In this document: piece after piece, positions 18,292 to 30,468 of the stretch | Layout of the letters: each line of letters opens with the position of its first letter | How positions within the stretch are numbered: position 1 is the first letter of the stretch | Assembly: GCA_016871615.1 (NCBI GenBank) | Contig: VHCX01000021.1 | Coordinates: 1 to 52,445, forward strand | Source of the DNA: Verrucomicrobiota bacterium | GTDB lineage: Bacteria; Verrucomicrobiota; Verrucomicrobiia; Limisphaerales; UBA9464 | DNA: 52,445 nt | Direction: 5' to 3' | Translations under genes and position numbers: made by a program | The notes under the pieces: generated by a model | What the model was told of the DNA's origin: nothing | Databases searched by the model: none | Seen by the model: only the letters and a program-made list of their open reading frames with translations

Positions 18292-19386
18292 TCAGGTTCG
18301 GCAGGCCCGCAGACTGAAGCAAACCTCACCTTCCCGGCCTCGGCCCGGTGGCGACTCTCCGATTCCGCCGGAGGGCCTCTGGGGGGTGTTGGAACCCTCC
18401 CGGGGCCTCGACCCGGGGCGTTCGAGTCGATGGAAGGGTTGCCGCAATCCGAGCCGACGGGCCGTGGATTCGACGAAGTCCCGCGTTCCGATCACGGCTC
18501 CGTTGCTGAAGATCGAGATTCGATGCATCAACTGTGCAACCCTGCCATGGGGGACGGAATCGGGTCGCCCCGCGGTTCGGATCGATGTCCCCGTGGGAGC
18601 AAGGATGGCGTTGGAGTCCGGGGTCGGCGCAAGGGATTGGACGACCTTTTTCCCCGCGAGCCCCAGGCGCCCATGGGCATCCTCGAGGAAGGCCTTCCGG
18701 TAGCGTCCGAAGGCCTGTCTGGCCTCCGATATCGTGCCCTCCAGGAGGGCCATCATCGCACGGTAGCCTGCGAGGGCGTCGACGTTTCCGTTCACCGCCC
18801 CGCCACAGCCGCTCCAACGGTAGGCCGCCGGGTGGGAAACCAGGCCGGCGCGGACCGGATTCAGGTCGATGTAGGCGGCGACGGTTGAAAGGGCGCGTCC
18901 CCCGGGCCCGATGAGCACGCTCTTGAAGCGCTCCTCCCAGAGCGTGCCGTGTCTTCCCTGCCGCAGGTTGTGCCACTGGCTGAAGCGTTGCTTGAGTTCC
19001 TTGAGGAACTGGCTGATGTCCCCCATCCGCCTCCAGAGGCGCTGTCGCAGCGCCTCGCGCTCCACCGGACCGGCACGGGAGAGAAGCTCGCCGATCACGC
19101 GGGTGCGCTCCGGCGAATGGATGGCCGCGATGCGTTCGATCAACTCGTCATCGTCCGGCGGATCATCCGGGCGCTTGGGAACCTCCACCAGCAGGTGGAA
19201 ATGGTTGCCCATGACGCAGTGGGTGAGGATTCGCACGCCGCAGAATCTGGCGTATCCCCGGAGGAGCCGGCAGAAATGCTCCTTTTCGGTGTCACCTAAC
19301 ACCAGTCGCCGGTCGACCACCCGTGAGATGCAGTGGTAGAGGCCGTTGCTGGCCTCCGGAGAGGCCTTGATTCGTCGGGTTCGCAT
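18292..19386 (-). mobile_element. REP-associated tyrosine transposase (RAYT, Y1_Tnp/IS200-like)
   Basis: 364 residues. The N-terminal Y1 transposase domain is intact. SNGLYHCISRVVDRRLVLG and GVRILTHCVMGNHFHLLV supply the HUH motif (H62-x-H64) for metal binding. The AAYIDLNPVRAGLV segment places the candidate nucleophile tyrosine at Y172, with an R/W-rich RHGTLWEERFKSVL block just before. The C-terminal 130 residues are unlike IS200 TnpA and end in a basic, low-complexity tail. No IS-type terminal repeats or partner tnpB are present, as expected for domesticated RAYTs. Its own upstream region carries an inverted pair of the repeat core found across the surrounding 15 kb. RAYTs are thought to mobilise short palindromic repeats; that role here is inference. 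Confidence 0.85.
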
Positions 19387-19448
19387 GATGGAATGGACAC
19401 AGCTCCATCAAAGGATTCGTCGAGCGACGCCGGATTCTCCCCGAAAAA

Positions 19449-19489
19449 CAGCCTGTCCCCTCCGTTTTTTTTGGCGCGGGGACAGGCTG
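19449..19489. repeat. Perfect inverted repeat of the GGGGACAGGCT core beside the RAYT gene
   Basis: CAGCCTGTCCCC (19449-19460) and GGGGACAGGCTG (19478-19489) form a perfect 12-bp inverted repeat around a 17-nt loop that contains a T8 run. It lies 62 bp upstream of the RAYT start and 18 bp upstream of the divergent TIM-barrel gene. It is the only tight inverted pair of the element in the window. It could be the RAYT's cognate hairpin substrate, or a terminator or attenuator. Confidence 0.85.
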
Positions 19490-19507
19490 CTTGGCTATCG
19501 TGGGCCG

Positions 19508-20380
19508 ATGAGATTCACCCGCCGCTCCGCCCTGACGGCTGCCGCTTCGGTGGCGGCGGCCTCGCTATCCGTCCGCCTGGGTGCCGCCGACGGGGCGGCC
19601 GGTTCCAAGGGCCGGATCCGTCATTCGGTGTGCAAGTGGTGCTATCCGAAGGTGTCGGTGGAGGAGTTGGCGGTCGCCGGCAAGGCGATGGGACTGCAGT
19701 CGATCGAGCTGCTGGGCCCGGGTGATTGGGACACCGTCAGGAGGCACGGGCTGACCTGCGCGATCACAAGCAACCCGGTGAAGAATGGCCTCGGCGGAAT
19801 CACCAAGGGCTTCAACCGTCTGGAGCACCATGACACGCTCGTTTCGGCCTACGAGGAGTGGATCCCCCTTGCCGCCAAGGCCGGCCTGAGAAATGTCATC
19901 TGCTTCTCGGGAAATCGGGCGGGGATGGACGATGCGCTCGGTCTCCAGAACTGCGCCGTGGGCCTCAAGCGCCTGATGGGTCTCTGCGAGAGGCACGACG
20001 TCACGCTGGTCATGGAGTTGCTCAACTCGAGGGTCGATCACGCGGACTACATGTGCGACAAGTCGGCTTGGGGCGTGGCCCTGTGCCGGGAGGTGGGATC
20101 CGGTTCCTTCAAGCTGCTCTATGACATCTACCATATGCAGATCATGGAGGGCGATGTCATCGCGACGATCCGCAGGCATCATGGGTTCTTCGCCCACTAC
20201 CACACGGGAGGCGTTCCCGGCCGGCATGAGATCGACGAAACCCAGGAGTTGAATTATCCGGCGATCCTGCGGGCGATCGCCGACATCAGGTATCAGGGCT
20301 TCGTCGCCCAGGAGTTCATCCCGGCGCGCCCGGATGCCTTGGGTTCCCTCCGGCAGGCCGTGCGTCTGTGCGATGTCTGA
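19508..20380 (+). CDS. Tat-exported hydroxypyruvate isomerase-like TIM-barrel protein
   Basis: 290 residues. The N-terminus MRFTRRSALTAAASVAAASLS is a twin-arginine signal. The mature part is an AP_endonuc_2/xylose-isomerase-like barrel closest in pattern to hydroxypyruvate isomerase (Hyi). It has KWCYPKVSVEELA at the start, a MELLNSRVDHADYMCD block, LLYDIYHMQIMEGD (metal-binding Asp/His) and a final FVAQEFIPA. Exported Hyi-like proteins are frequent in PVC bacteria and their substrates are unknown. The ATG at 19508 was chosen because it gives the Tat signal; a longer open frame upstream crosses the inverted repeat. Confidence 0.82.
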   Translation: MRFTRRSALTAAASVAAASLSVRLGAADGAAGSKGRIRHSVCKWCYPKVSVEELAVAGKAMGLQSIELLGPGDWDTVRRHGLTCAITSNPVKNGLGGITKGFNRLEHHDTLVSAYEEWIPLAAKAGLRNVICFSGNRAGMDDALGLQNCAVGLKRLMGLCERHDVTLVMELLNSRVDHADYMCDKSAWGVALCREVGSGSFKLLYDIYHMQIMEGDVIATIRRHHGFFAHYHTGGVPGRHEIDETQELNYPAILRAIADIRYQGFVAQEFIPARPDALGSLRQAVRLCDV

Positions 20381-20488
20381 CGCGGCGCGCCCCCGGGGAT
20401 CCGCAGGCCGAACCTGGGGGATGCACTCCGTCAGGCCACCGTCGATCCGGCGATCCGGCGAGGGGCGATGGAGGGAACAAAGGCAGGG

Positions 20489-21793
20489 TCAGAGCAGGTG
20501 CCCCATCCGGTCGCGTTTGGTCTTGAGGTAGCCCTCGTTTTCGGGATTGGGGGCAACTCGGATCGGCAATTGTTCGATGATCTCCAGGCCGTGCCCCTGA
20601 AGACCCACCACCTTCTTTGGGTTGTTGGTCAGCAGGCGGATCCGTTTCACCCCAAGGTCCGAGAGCATCTGTGCCCCGAACCCGTAATCCCTCAGATCCA
20701 TCGGAAATCCCAGTTGAAGGTTGGCATCCACCGTGTCGAGACCCTGCTCCTGGAGCTTGTAGGCGCGGATCTTTGCGCCGAGCCCGATGCCTCGCCCTTC
20801 CTGCCTCATGTAGAGGATGACGCCGCGACCTTCCTGCTGGATGCGTTCCATCGCCGCGTGCAATTGAGGGCCACAGTCGCATCTCCGCGAGCCGAAGACA
20901 TCGCCTGTGAGGCATTCACTGTGGACCCGCACCATCACCCCTTTGCGCCCCGAGACATCCCCCTTGACCAACGCCAGGTGCTCGGCCCCGTCGACTTTCG
21001 ACGCGTAGAGATGCAGCATGAAGTCACCATAGTCGGTGGGCATCCGGATCGACTCGATGCGTTCGACGAGCCTCTCGGAGGCCCTCCGGAACTCGATCAG
21101 CGAGGCGATGGAGCAGATCTTCAACCGGTGCTTCCGGGCGAATGTGATCAACTGCGGCAGACGGGCCATAGAGCCGTCGTCGTTCATGATCTCGCAGATC
21201 ACCCCGGCCGGTTTCAGTCCGGCCAGGGTCGCCAGATCGACGGCCGCCTCCGTATGTCCCGCCCGACGAAGCACCCCGCCCGCCTTCGACCTGAGGGGGA
21301 AGACGTGTCCGGGTTGGATCAGGTCGGCCGGCGTGGCCGTCGGGTCGACCATCACGCGGATCGTCCGAGAGCGGTCCGCGGCGCTGATGCCCGTGCTGAC
21401 GCCCTTGGCGGCATCGACGCTGACCTGGAAATCGGTCTTATAGGCGTCCCGGTTCCTGGCCACCATCTGCTCGATTCCCAGTTGCTTGAGCCGGTCCTCG
21501 ACGGTCGGCACGCAGATCAATCCCCGGCCGTGTTTGGCCATGAAGTTGATCGCCTGCGGGGTCACCTTCTCGGCGGCCATCACCAGGTCGCCCTCGTTTT
21601 CGCGGTCCTCGTCGTCGACCACGACCACCATCCGCCCCCGTCGGATGTCTCCGAGAACCGCCGGGATGGGGTGGAAGGGAACTGCCCTCTTCACCGGGAT
21701 CGCGGTGACGGGGACTCTGGCCGGAGAGGTCCGAAGGGCTCGTCTCGTCGGCGGGGAAACCTTGGATGGCACGGCGAAAGCGGGATGGATCAC
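20489..21793 (-). CDS. ribBA: Bifunctional 3,4-dihydroxy-2-butanone 4-phosphate synthase / GTP cyclohydrolase II
   Basis: 434 residues from a GTG at 21793 that overlaps the sufT stop as GTGA. The N-terminal RibB domain shows [20 protein letters not shown] and the [12 protein letters not shown] block. The C-terminal RibA domain shows [21 protein letters not shown] (zinc cysteines) and [11 protein letters not shown]. It supplies both entry precursors of riboflavin. An N-terminal extension of about 45 residues precedes the conserved core, so a start further inside is possible. No FMN riboswitch was seen upstream. Confidence 0.94.
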   Translation of the reverse strand: MIHPAFAVPSKVSPPTRRALRTSPARVPVTAIPVKRAVPFHPIPAVLGDIRRGRMVVVVDDEDRENEGDLVMAAEKVTPQAINFMAKHGRGLICVPTVEDRLKQLGIEQMVARNRDAYKTDFQVSVDAAKGVSTGISAADRSRTIRVMVDPTATPADLIQPGHVFPLRSKAGGVLRRAGHTEAAVDLATLAGLKPAGVICEIMNDDGSMARLPQLITFARKHRLKICSIASLIEFRRASERLVERIESIRMPTDYGDFMLHLYASKVDGAEHLALVKGDVSGRKGVMVRVHSECLTGDVFGSRRCDCGPQLHAAMERIQQEGRGVILYMRQEGRGIGLGAKIRAYKLQEQGLDTVDANLQLGFPMDLRDYGFGAQMLSDLGVKRIRLLTNNPKKVVGLQGHGLEIIEQLPIRVAPNPENEGYLKTKRDRMGHLL

Positions 21794-22332
21794 TCGAGGC
21801 CGAGAAGCCGACGTCCCTCGGCCGTGATCATGCTCTGGTGCCAGGGTGGGTCCCAGACGATCTCCACCGAAGCGTCCTCGACCCCGGGCAGCGTGAGGAT
21901 CTTCTGCTGGGCGTCTCCGGCGATGGTTGCGCCCATGCCGCATCCCGGGGCGGTCAGGGTCATCTTCACGAAGATCTTCTTGGTTCCTGCGGGGAGCGGT
22001 TCGATCCCCAGATCGTACACCAGGCCGAGGTCGACGATGTTGACAGGGATCTCGGGATCGTAGCAGGTGCGCAGCGTGTCCCAGACGGCTTTTTCATCGA
22101 TATCGCCCGGGGTGGAGGTCCCGGTGACCGGGGCGGCCGGGGTGATTCCGAGGGCGTCGGCGTCCTTTGAGGCCACCCGGAACAGGCCGCCCATGGCGTG
22201 AACGGTGTAGGATCCGCCCAGGGTTTGGGTGATGTCCACCTCGGTTCCGGCCGGGAGAGTGACGGTGTTGCCCGCGGGGATCTGGACCGCATCGCAGTCT
22301 CGGGAAAGCACAACGGTGCTGACGGCATTCAT
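21790..22332 (-). CDS. sufT: Putative Fe-S assembly protein SufT (DUF59/MIP18 family)
   Basis: 180 residues. It matches the fused SufT form: an N-terminal region with [20 protein letters not shown], then a DUF59 domain. The DUF59 domain carries [18 protein letters not shown], the conserved cysteine in [11 protein letters not shown] and [14 protein letters not shown]59 proteins help mature iron-sulfur proteins. No suf genes are adjacent; it is coupled instead to ribBA by a GTGA overlap, so the two are likely one transcript. Confidence 0.88.
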   Translation of the reverse strand: MNAVSTVVLSRDCDAVQIPAGNTVTLPAGTEVDITQTLGGSYTVHAMGGLFRVASKDADALGITPAAPVTGTSTPGDIDEKAVWDTLRTCYDPEIPVNIVDLGLVYDLGIEPLPAGTKKIFVKMTLTAPGCGMGATIAGDAQQKILTLPGVEDASVEIVWDPPWHQSMITAEGRRLLGLE

Positions 22333-23536
22333 GGCGGGTCGAAACTAGCGCGGAGTCTGCGAAAGAGAAGTCAAAGGTCGTTCCGGCGCGCCATGGTCTG
22401 GCGCGGCGGCGAGGGAACGACCGAGGACTGGGTAACCCTCGGAGTTGGGGACAGGCTCGTTTTGGCCGTGGTCTGGACATCTGGTTCAGCCGTCGGTCGA
22501 GGGTGCCCCCTCGGGGCGATCCTGGGGCGCGTGCTTCCGGGACATGGAATGGAGCCAGCCAAGAGAGCCAAGAGGGACAGGCTCCGCACCCCACGGATAC
22601 CCGCACCGAAGTCCGCAGACCGATGTCCGGCACAATTGTCCGGGCAGGAATCCGAGGAATCCGGGGACAGGCTCGAGGCACGGGTTCGGGGCTCGAGAAG
22701 GAGGTAGCCCGATGATCCGGGCCCGCATTCGAGGGACAGGCTCCCTCTGTCAGCATCGTTCCGAAACCCGCAGAAAGTTGCCGGACTGAACTCTACGCTT
22801 TTTCCGTGTCCATGAGGACGTTTTCTTCCGGAATCAGCGCCAGCGTTTCTTCCTTCTTCAAACTGGGGCCAAGAGCCTTCCAAGCCCGGCAGGCCTACTC
22901 AAGATCCGCGTCGACAATCAAAAAGCCGATACCGCATCGATGATCCGTCGAGTTTCTGGGAAAGTTGGATTTCAAACCGGCAGGTTTCGTTGGTTTTCAA
23001 ACCGTCGCTGACATCCCTGGGCAGGGCCTCGATGGGCATTCCTAGGGGAGACTTCCCGGGGATAGGCCAAGAGATCCACGCTTGGGGACAGGCTCCGAGA
23101 CCGCCTCCGAGACCGCCGGAATCCCGGGTTGGCCTGGACGCCTGGTCTGGGAGGTGGCAGGTGGTGGCGGTGACGGACGCGGTGGCCGTGGGAAGTGTTT
23201 TGACGGCGGAGGGGCGCCTGGTGGAGCTCAACTTCCAATGCGAAAGTCTTTGACAGTTCGGCCCGTTCGTCCGATCAACCTCGGCAGCCGCGGGCGATCG
23301 CGGCGCTCATCCAGAGTGGCGGAGGGAACGGCCCAGTGAAGCCACGGCAACCGGTGAAGCCTCCGTGCTTCGCGTCCAGGTGCCAAATCCGGTCGAGGTC
23401 GTAGGACTTCGGCAAAGATGAGAAGAGTCGACTCCTCCAGAGCTTCACCCTTCTCGTTTCGCGAGGAGGGTTCCATTTCGGGCCACCTCGCCAGCCGGAT
23501 GCGCGCCGGGACCACGCCTCGGGAAGCTTATCGATT
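22333..23536. repeat. 1.2-kb gap with repeat cluster D and possible gene debris
   Basis: Five copies of the core, all in the GGGACAGGCTC orientation, start at 22447, 22574, 22663, 22733 and 23084. A decayed version (GGGGATAGGCC) lies near 23060. No intact gene is recognisable. The reading frame ending at 23253 on the plus strand (TDAVAVGSVLTAEGRLVELNFQ) has GC-rich third positions and could be the remnant of a coding 3' end, but no family was recognised. Nothing was identified between 23254 and the thrC start. Confidence 0.7.
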
Positions 23537-24802
23537 ATGAGTCAGAGCAACGGATACATGAAGGCACTCAAGTGCCGGGAGTGCGGCCGGGAGTATCCTT
23601 TGGGCGCCACCCACGTCTGCGAGTTCGACTTCGGCCCGCTCGAGGTGGCCTACGATTACGAGCGCATCCGGCAGGGCCTGACGCGCGAGAAGATCTGCTC
23701 CCGCCCCCAGACCATGTGGCGGTACCGCGAACTGCTCCCGATCGCCGGGGAGCCGACCGTTGGCGCCAAGGTGGGTTACACTCCGCTGGTGAAGGCCGAC
23801 CGGTTGGCTACCCGGCTAGGGATCCGCGAGCTGTGGGTCAAGAACGACGCGGTGAATTATCCCACGCTTTCCTTCAAGGACCGCGTCGTGAGCGTCGCGT
23901 TGAGCCGGTCGGTGGAGCTGGGATTCAAGACGGTCGCCTGTGCCTCGACGGGCAACCTGGCCAATTCGGTCGCGGCCAATGCGGCGGCCTCCGGCCTGCA
24001 CTGCTACGTGTTCATCCCGTCGGACCTCGAGCAGGGAAAGGTCGTCAATTCGCTGGTCTACGGGGCCAATGTGGTCGGCATCCGGGGCCACTACGACGAG
24101 GTCAACCGCTTGTGCGCCGAGATCGCCGGCAAGTACGGGTGGGCCTTCGTCAACGTCAACATGCGGCCCTACTACGCCGAGGGCTCCAAAAGCATGGGGT
24201 TCGAGATCCAGGAACAGCTCGGCTGGAGGATCCCCGAGCATACGGTGGTCTGCATGGCCTCGGGCTCGCTGTTGACCAAGATCCACAAGAGCTATCAGGA
24301 GTTCTCCAAGCTGGGACTGGTCCCGAACCGGTCCTGGAAGATCCATGGCGCCCAGGCCACCGGCTGCTCTCCGATCACCACGGCCCAGAAAGCCGGTCTC
24401 GATTTCTTCAAGCCGGTGAAACCCAACACCATCGCCAAGTCCCTCGCCATCGGGACCCCGGCCGACGGGTTCTACGCCCTCAAGGTGATGAAGGAGACCG
24501 GTGGCCATGGCGAGGATGTCAGCGACGACGAAATCCGCGAGGGCATCCGCCTGCTCGCCGAGACCGAGGGCATCTTCGCGGAGACGGCCGGCGGGGTCAC
24601 CGTGGGGGTCGCCAAGAAGCTCATCGCCCAGGGGAGGATCCCGGCCGACTCCAGCGCGGTCCTGTGCATCACCGGCAATGGGCTCAAGACGCTCGAGGCC
24701 ATGCTGGGCCACTGCGGGGAAGCCCGGGTCATCAAGCCCAGCCTCCGGGAGTTCGAGACCCTGCTGGATTCCGACCGGGCGGATCTGGTTGCCCCCCGTT
24801 GA
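23537..24802 (+). CDS. thrC: Threonine synthase
   Basis: 421 residues. The PLP enzyme that converts O-phosphohomoserine to threonine. An N-terminal zinc-ribbon-like region (C13-x-x-C16...C28) is typical of the archaeal/actinobacterial-type ThrC. The PLP lysine is K114 in PTLSFKDR. ACASTGNLANSVAANAA is the phosphate-binding loop, and a later CITGNGLKT block binds the PLP ring. It starts MSQSNGYMKALKCREC at 23537. It appears monocistronic after a long repeat-bearing gap. Confidence 0.94.
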   Translation: MSQSNGYMKALKCRECGREYPLGATHVCEFDFGPLEVAYDYERIRQGLTREKICSRPQTMWRYRELLPIAGEPTVGAKVGYTPLVKADRLATRLGIRELWVKNDAVNYPTLSFKDRVVSVALSRSVELGFKTVACASTGNLANSVAANAAASGLHCYVFIPSDLEQGKVVNSLVYGANVVGIRGHYDEVNRLCAEIAGKYGWAFVNVNMRPYYAEGSKSMGFEIQEQLGWRIPEHTVVCMASGSLLTKIHKSYQEFSKLGLVPNRSWKIHGAQATGCSPITTAQKAGLDFFKPVKPNTIAKSLAIGTPADGFYALKVMKETGGHGEDVSDDEIREGIRLLAETEGIFAETAGGVTVGVAKKLIAQGRIPADSSAVLCITGNGLKTLEAMLGHCGEARVIKPSLREFETLLDSDRADLVAPR

Positions 24803-24892
24803 AGTTAGGCGGGGGCGGGCGCCTCTGGGGTGGCACGGTGAATCCAGATCCGGAGCGGCGATCCGATCAGGTCCGCCGATCCATCACCTCCC

Positions 24893-25483
24893 CTACATGT
24901 CCCCAAGGTACAGATGCCGGTTGCGCCAGAGATAGGTTGCGCCGCTGTAGAGGGTCAGGGTCACCGCGAGCCATTGCGTGGCCTGCTCGAGGGTCCCGAT
25001 CCAGGGTCTGCCCAGGAGGGCGAAGGAGACCACGAGGTGCCCGGCATCGCCCCACTCGGGGAGGCTCATGGCCAGCAGCGTCACAAGAATGGTCGTGATC
25101 TGGGAGATGGTCTTGTGCTTGCCCAACCGTTCGGCGGCCAGCACAACCTGCTTCGAGGCCGCCAGCAACCGGAGCCCGGTGATCGCCAGCTCCCGGCCCA
25201 CGATGACGGCGACCATCCAGGCCTCGATCCGGTGCAGTTCGATGAAGGCGATGAAGGCCGAGCAGGTGAGGATCTTGTCGGCCAGCGGATCCATGAGTGC
25301 GCCGAAGTCGGTGATCAGTTTCCGTTCGCGGGCGATCTTCCCGTCGAGGTAGTCGGTGAGGCTCGCCAGACCGAAGAGCACCAAGGCGCAGGACCGGTTT
25401 CCCGGGAACTGGGCGAAGACCGCCACCCAGAACAGGCCCGTGAGGGCGAATCGGGAGACGGTCAATCGGTTCGGGAGGTTCAT
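24893..25483 (-). CDS. pgsA: CDP-diacylglycerol--glycerol-3-phosphate 3-phosphatidyltransferase
   Basis: 196 residues, several membrane segments. It makes phosphatidylglycerophosphate in the inner membrane. The CDP-alcohol phosphotransferase signature D-x2-D-G-x2-A-R-x8-G-x3-D-x3-D is complete, running from DYLDG to MDPLAD. MNLPNRLTVSRFAL is the usual N-terminus. It lies 41 bp downstream of hisC on the same strand, so the two may share a transcript. Confidence 0.94.
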   Translation of the reverse strand: MNLPNRLTVSRFALTGLFWVAVFAQFPGNRSCALVLFGLASLTDYLDGKIARERKLITDFGALMDPLADKILTCSAFIAFIELHRIEAWMVAVIVGRELAITGLRLLAASKQVVLAAERLGKHKTISQITTILVTLLAMSLPEWGDAGHLVVSFALLGRPWIGTLEQATQWLAVTLTLYSGATYLWRNRHLYLGDM

Positions 25484-25524
25484 GAGCCCTTCCTGGGTCG
25501 GCGGGTGGGAGTGAGGGACGGCCT

Positions 25525-26676
25525 TCAGGGCCGCTGGGTCGACCTGGGGAGATTACGGACCGTCTCCAGGAGGGTGTCCACCTCCTCCTCGGACCCGATG
25601 GTGATCCGCAGGAACGCCTCGAGGCCGGGCGAGGCGAACCATCGCACGAGGATCTTCCGCTGCCGAAGGGCCTCCAGCCACTGGCGGGCCGGCGGTCCCG
25701 GGGGACGTACGAGGAGGAAATTCGTCTGGGACGGCAGGACCTGCCAGCCCAGCCCGGCCAGTTCCCGGCCGAGCCTGGCCCGGGAGGCGATGATGCGCCG
25801 GAAATTCCTCCGGTAATGGGGCAGGTCCCCCAAGGTGGCCAAGGCCGCCACCTGTCCGAGTCCATTGACGTTGTAGCTGTCCCGGATCCGGTGCAGGGCG
25901 GCGATCAGTTCGGCATGACCCACCCAGTAACCGACCCTCTGGAAGCACAGGGAATAGGCCTTGGAAAAGGTGCGCGAGACGAGGACATGGGGATGTTTCA
26001 GGCAAAGTTCGAGGGCGTTTTCCTCGGCGAAGTCCACGTAGGCCTCATCCAACACGACCACGCCCTTCATGGCGGCGCAGAGCGCATCCAGTTCCCGGGA
26101 GGGGTATCCGCGCCCGCTCGGTGCGTTCGGGGTGGTCACGAAGGTCAGGGCCGCGCGGAAGTCCCACAGACCCCCGGACTGAAGGTTCGCGACCGACGGC
26201 AGGCCGAAGTCCGGCAACAGGGGCACCGGGTGGGTGATGGCCCCGTGGGTCTCGGAAAGGACCGGATACAGCGAGTAGCTGGGAGACAGGTACTGCACCC
26301 GGTTCCGGGAGGCCGTGTCGTTTGGAGTCATCCCGGGGGCGGACGGTTCCACGAAGGCCCGGACCCCCAGGGCCAGCAATTCATCCGAACCATTGCCGAC
26401 GATGATCTGATCCGGAGAACAGCCGTGAAGGCGGGCCAGTCGCTCCCGGAGGGGTTGGGCTGTCGGATCGGGATAGAGGCGCAGTCGCCCGTCCACGGCC
26501 GAAGCCACCGCCGACAACACCTTTGGGGAAGGTGGGTAGGGGTTCTCGTTGGTGTTGAGTTTGATCAGGCCCTTCACCATGGGTTGCTCCCCCGGAACGT
26601 AGGCGTGCAACCGCCGGACCAGGGGGCGGACCAGATGGACAGGGGACCCGTTTCGCGGGGAGGAGGCTTTCGGCAC
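25525..26676 (-). CDS. hisC: Histidinol-phosphate aminotransferase
   Basis: 383 residues from a GTG at 26676. PLP-dependent class II aminotransferase of histidine synthesis. The GTG was preferred over the ATG at 26580 because the residues between them include VRPLVRRLHAYVPGEQP, the conserved N-terminal motif of HisC. Further signatures are LNTNENPYPPSP, GNGSDELL, the TTPNAPSGRGYP block, VLDEAYVDFA and the PLP lysine in RTFSKAYSL. One partial repeat-like stretch (GGGTCCCCTGTCC) lies within the first codons. No other his genes are nearby. Confidence 0.9.
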   Translation of the reverse strand: MPKASSPRNGSPVHLVRPLVRRLHAYVPGEQPMVKGLIKLNTNENPYPPSPKVLSAVASAVDGRLRLYPDPTAQPLRERLARLHGCSPDQIIVGNGSDELLALGVRAFVEPSAPGMTPNDTASRNRVQYLSPSYSLYPVLSETHGAITHPVPLLPDFGLPSVANLQSGGLWDFRAALTFVTTPNAPSGRGYPSRELDALCAAMKGVVVLDEAYVDFAEENALELCLKHPHVLVSRTFSKAYSLCFQRVGYWVGHAELIAALHRIRDSYNVNGLGQVAALATLGDLPHYRRNFRRIIASRARLGRELAGLGWQVLPSQTNFLLVRPPGPPARQWLEALRQRKILVRWFASPGLEAFLRITIGSEEEVDTLLETVRNLPRSTQRP

Positions 26677-27230
26677 GGCGTGGGCGGTGGGTCGGTGGTC
26701 AATTGAGGACAGGCCGGGTGGGTCGGGAGTGTCCCGGGCCGGATGTCCTGTCCAAGGGGTCCGCCCGGCCGGGGACAGGCTCTTAGCATTCGGTTCGTCC
26801 CGACCAAAGGACAAACTTGCGATCCCTGCGGCCTGGTGGACGGCAAGAATTGCCTGCCGGGATGGAATCCACCGTCCGGCGGGTCGAACCGACGGGACCC
26901 GTTGATGGGGACAGGCTGTGCGGTGAGCTGGATGGCGGGTTGTTGGGGGCCTCGAGGGGACAGGCTGTGTTCTTGGGGTGGGGGCGTGGGGACAGGCTGT
27001 TTGCGGGGCCTTGGGGGGCCGGGTTGGAAGATCCCCTGGATGAACTGGGAGTCGCGCGAAAGGGCAGGGAACGACCGTTGGCGACACGGGACCGTGGGCG
27101 AAGCGAAGGGACAGGCTTCAACGATTGGGCTCCAACGATTGGGGGGGGCGCCAACCACGAGACGCGGCGCTTGCCTCGCCGGGGGGTGGACGTAGCTTTA
27201 CGCGACCTGCTCCGGCGGGTCCGTTCATCC
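26677..27230. repeat. Repeat cluster E and a 14-bp tandem, upstream of gcvP
   Basis: Copies of GGGGACAGGCT start at 26771, 26907, 26956 and 26988, and GGGACAGGCTT at 27108-27118. All share one orientation, and three of them continue as GGGGACAGGCTGTG. A weaker copy (GAGGACAGGCC) lies near 26706. From 27114 the unit GGCTTCAACGATTG is repeated head to tail as GGCTCCAACGATTG (27128-27141, one mismatch), starting inside the last core. A frame continuous with gcvP is open through this gap but has no protein-like character. No glycine riboswitch was recognised. Confidence 0.82.
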
Positions 27231-30101
<2,871 letters not shown>

Positions 30102-30468
30102 AAACGGGGGTTGGCCCCAACGGGAGGGGGGCGACAGAAGGTCTCCGGGGTCCGCCACCGGGACCCCTTTGGGGAGCTTCCGTGCTGTCCGCAACGAGTC
30201 GTTGGGGGCTGAACCCCGGGCTGAACCCGGGGCTGACCGGGACACATCGGTGGACCGATGCATGGCCGTACCCCCAAGTGGGCCCGAATTGGGGCAACGA
30301 ACTTGGGCAATGATTTCGGGGACCGTTTTCGGGGAACGAACGTACGTACCTGCAGCCCAGACCGGTGAACTCCTGCCCTGGAAAGCGGGCGTTTGGTTGT
30401 GGTTGAGCCGTATGGATCCGCTGGGGGAGCGGTGCGTTGGCCGGGGGGCCGGGGGATGTGCTGGGAAA
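30102..30468. other. Intergenic gap with GGGCTGAACCC direct repeats
   Basis: No gene recognised. From about 30204 to 30239 the unit GGGCTGAACCC occurs twice, followed by a third partial GGGGCTGACC, in near-tandem order. This is a different sequence from the GGGGACAGGCT family, which is absent here. The remaining bases up to the tRNA show nothing identifiable. Confidence 0.5.

Noticed and set aside
18292-19386. A complete IS200/IS605 insertion sequence
   Set aside because: No tnpB, no recognisable IS end hairpins at both sides, and the C-terminal extension does not fit IS200 TnpA; a RAYT fits better.
26817-27230. A 138-codon N-terminal extension of gcvP
   Set aside because: The added residues are translated repeat sequence, and the normal GcvP N-terminus begins at the ATG at 27231.
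26677-27230. Glycine riboswitch upstream of gcvP
   Set aside because: I could not find the paired aptamer landmarks; the sequence is dominated by the repeat element.
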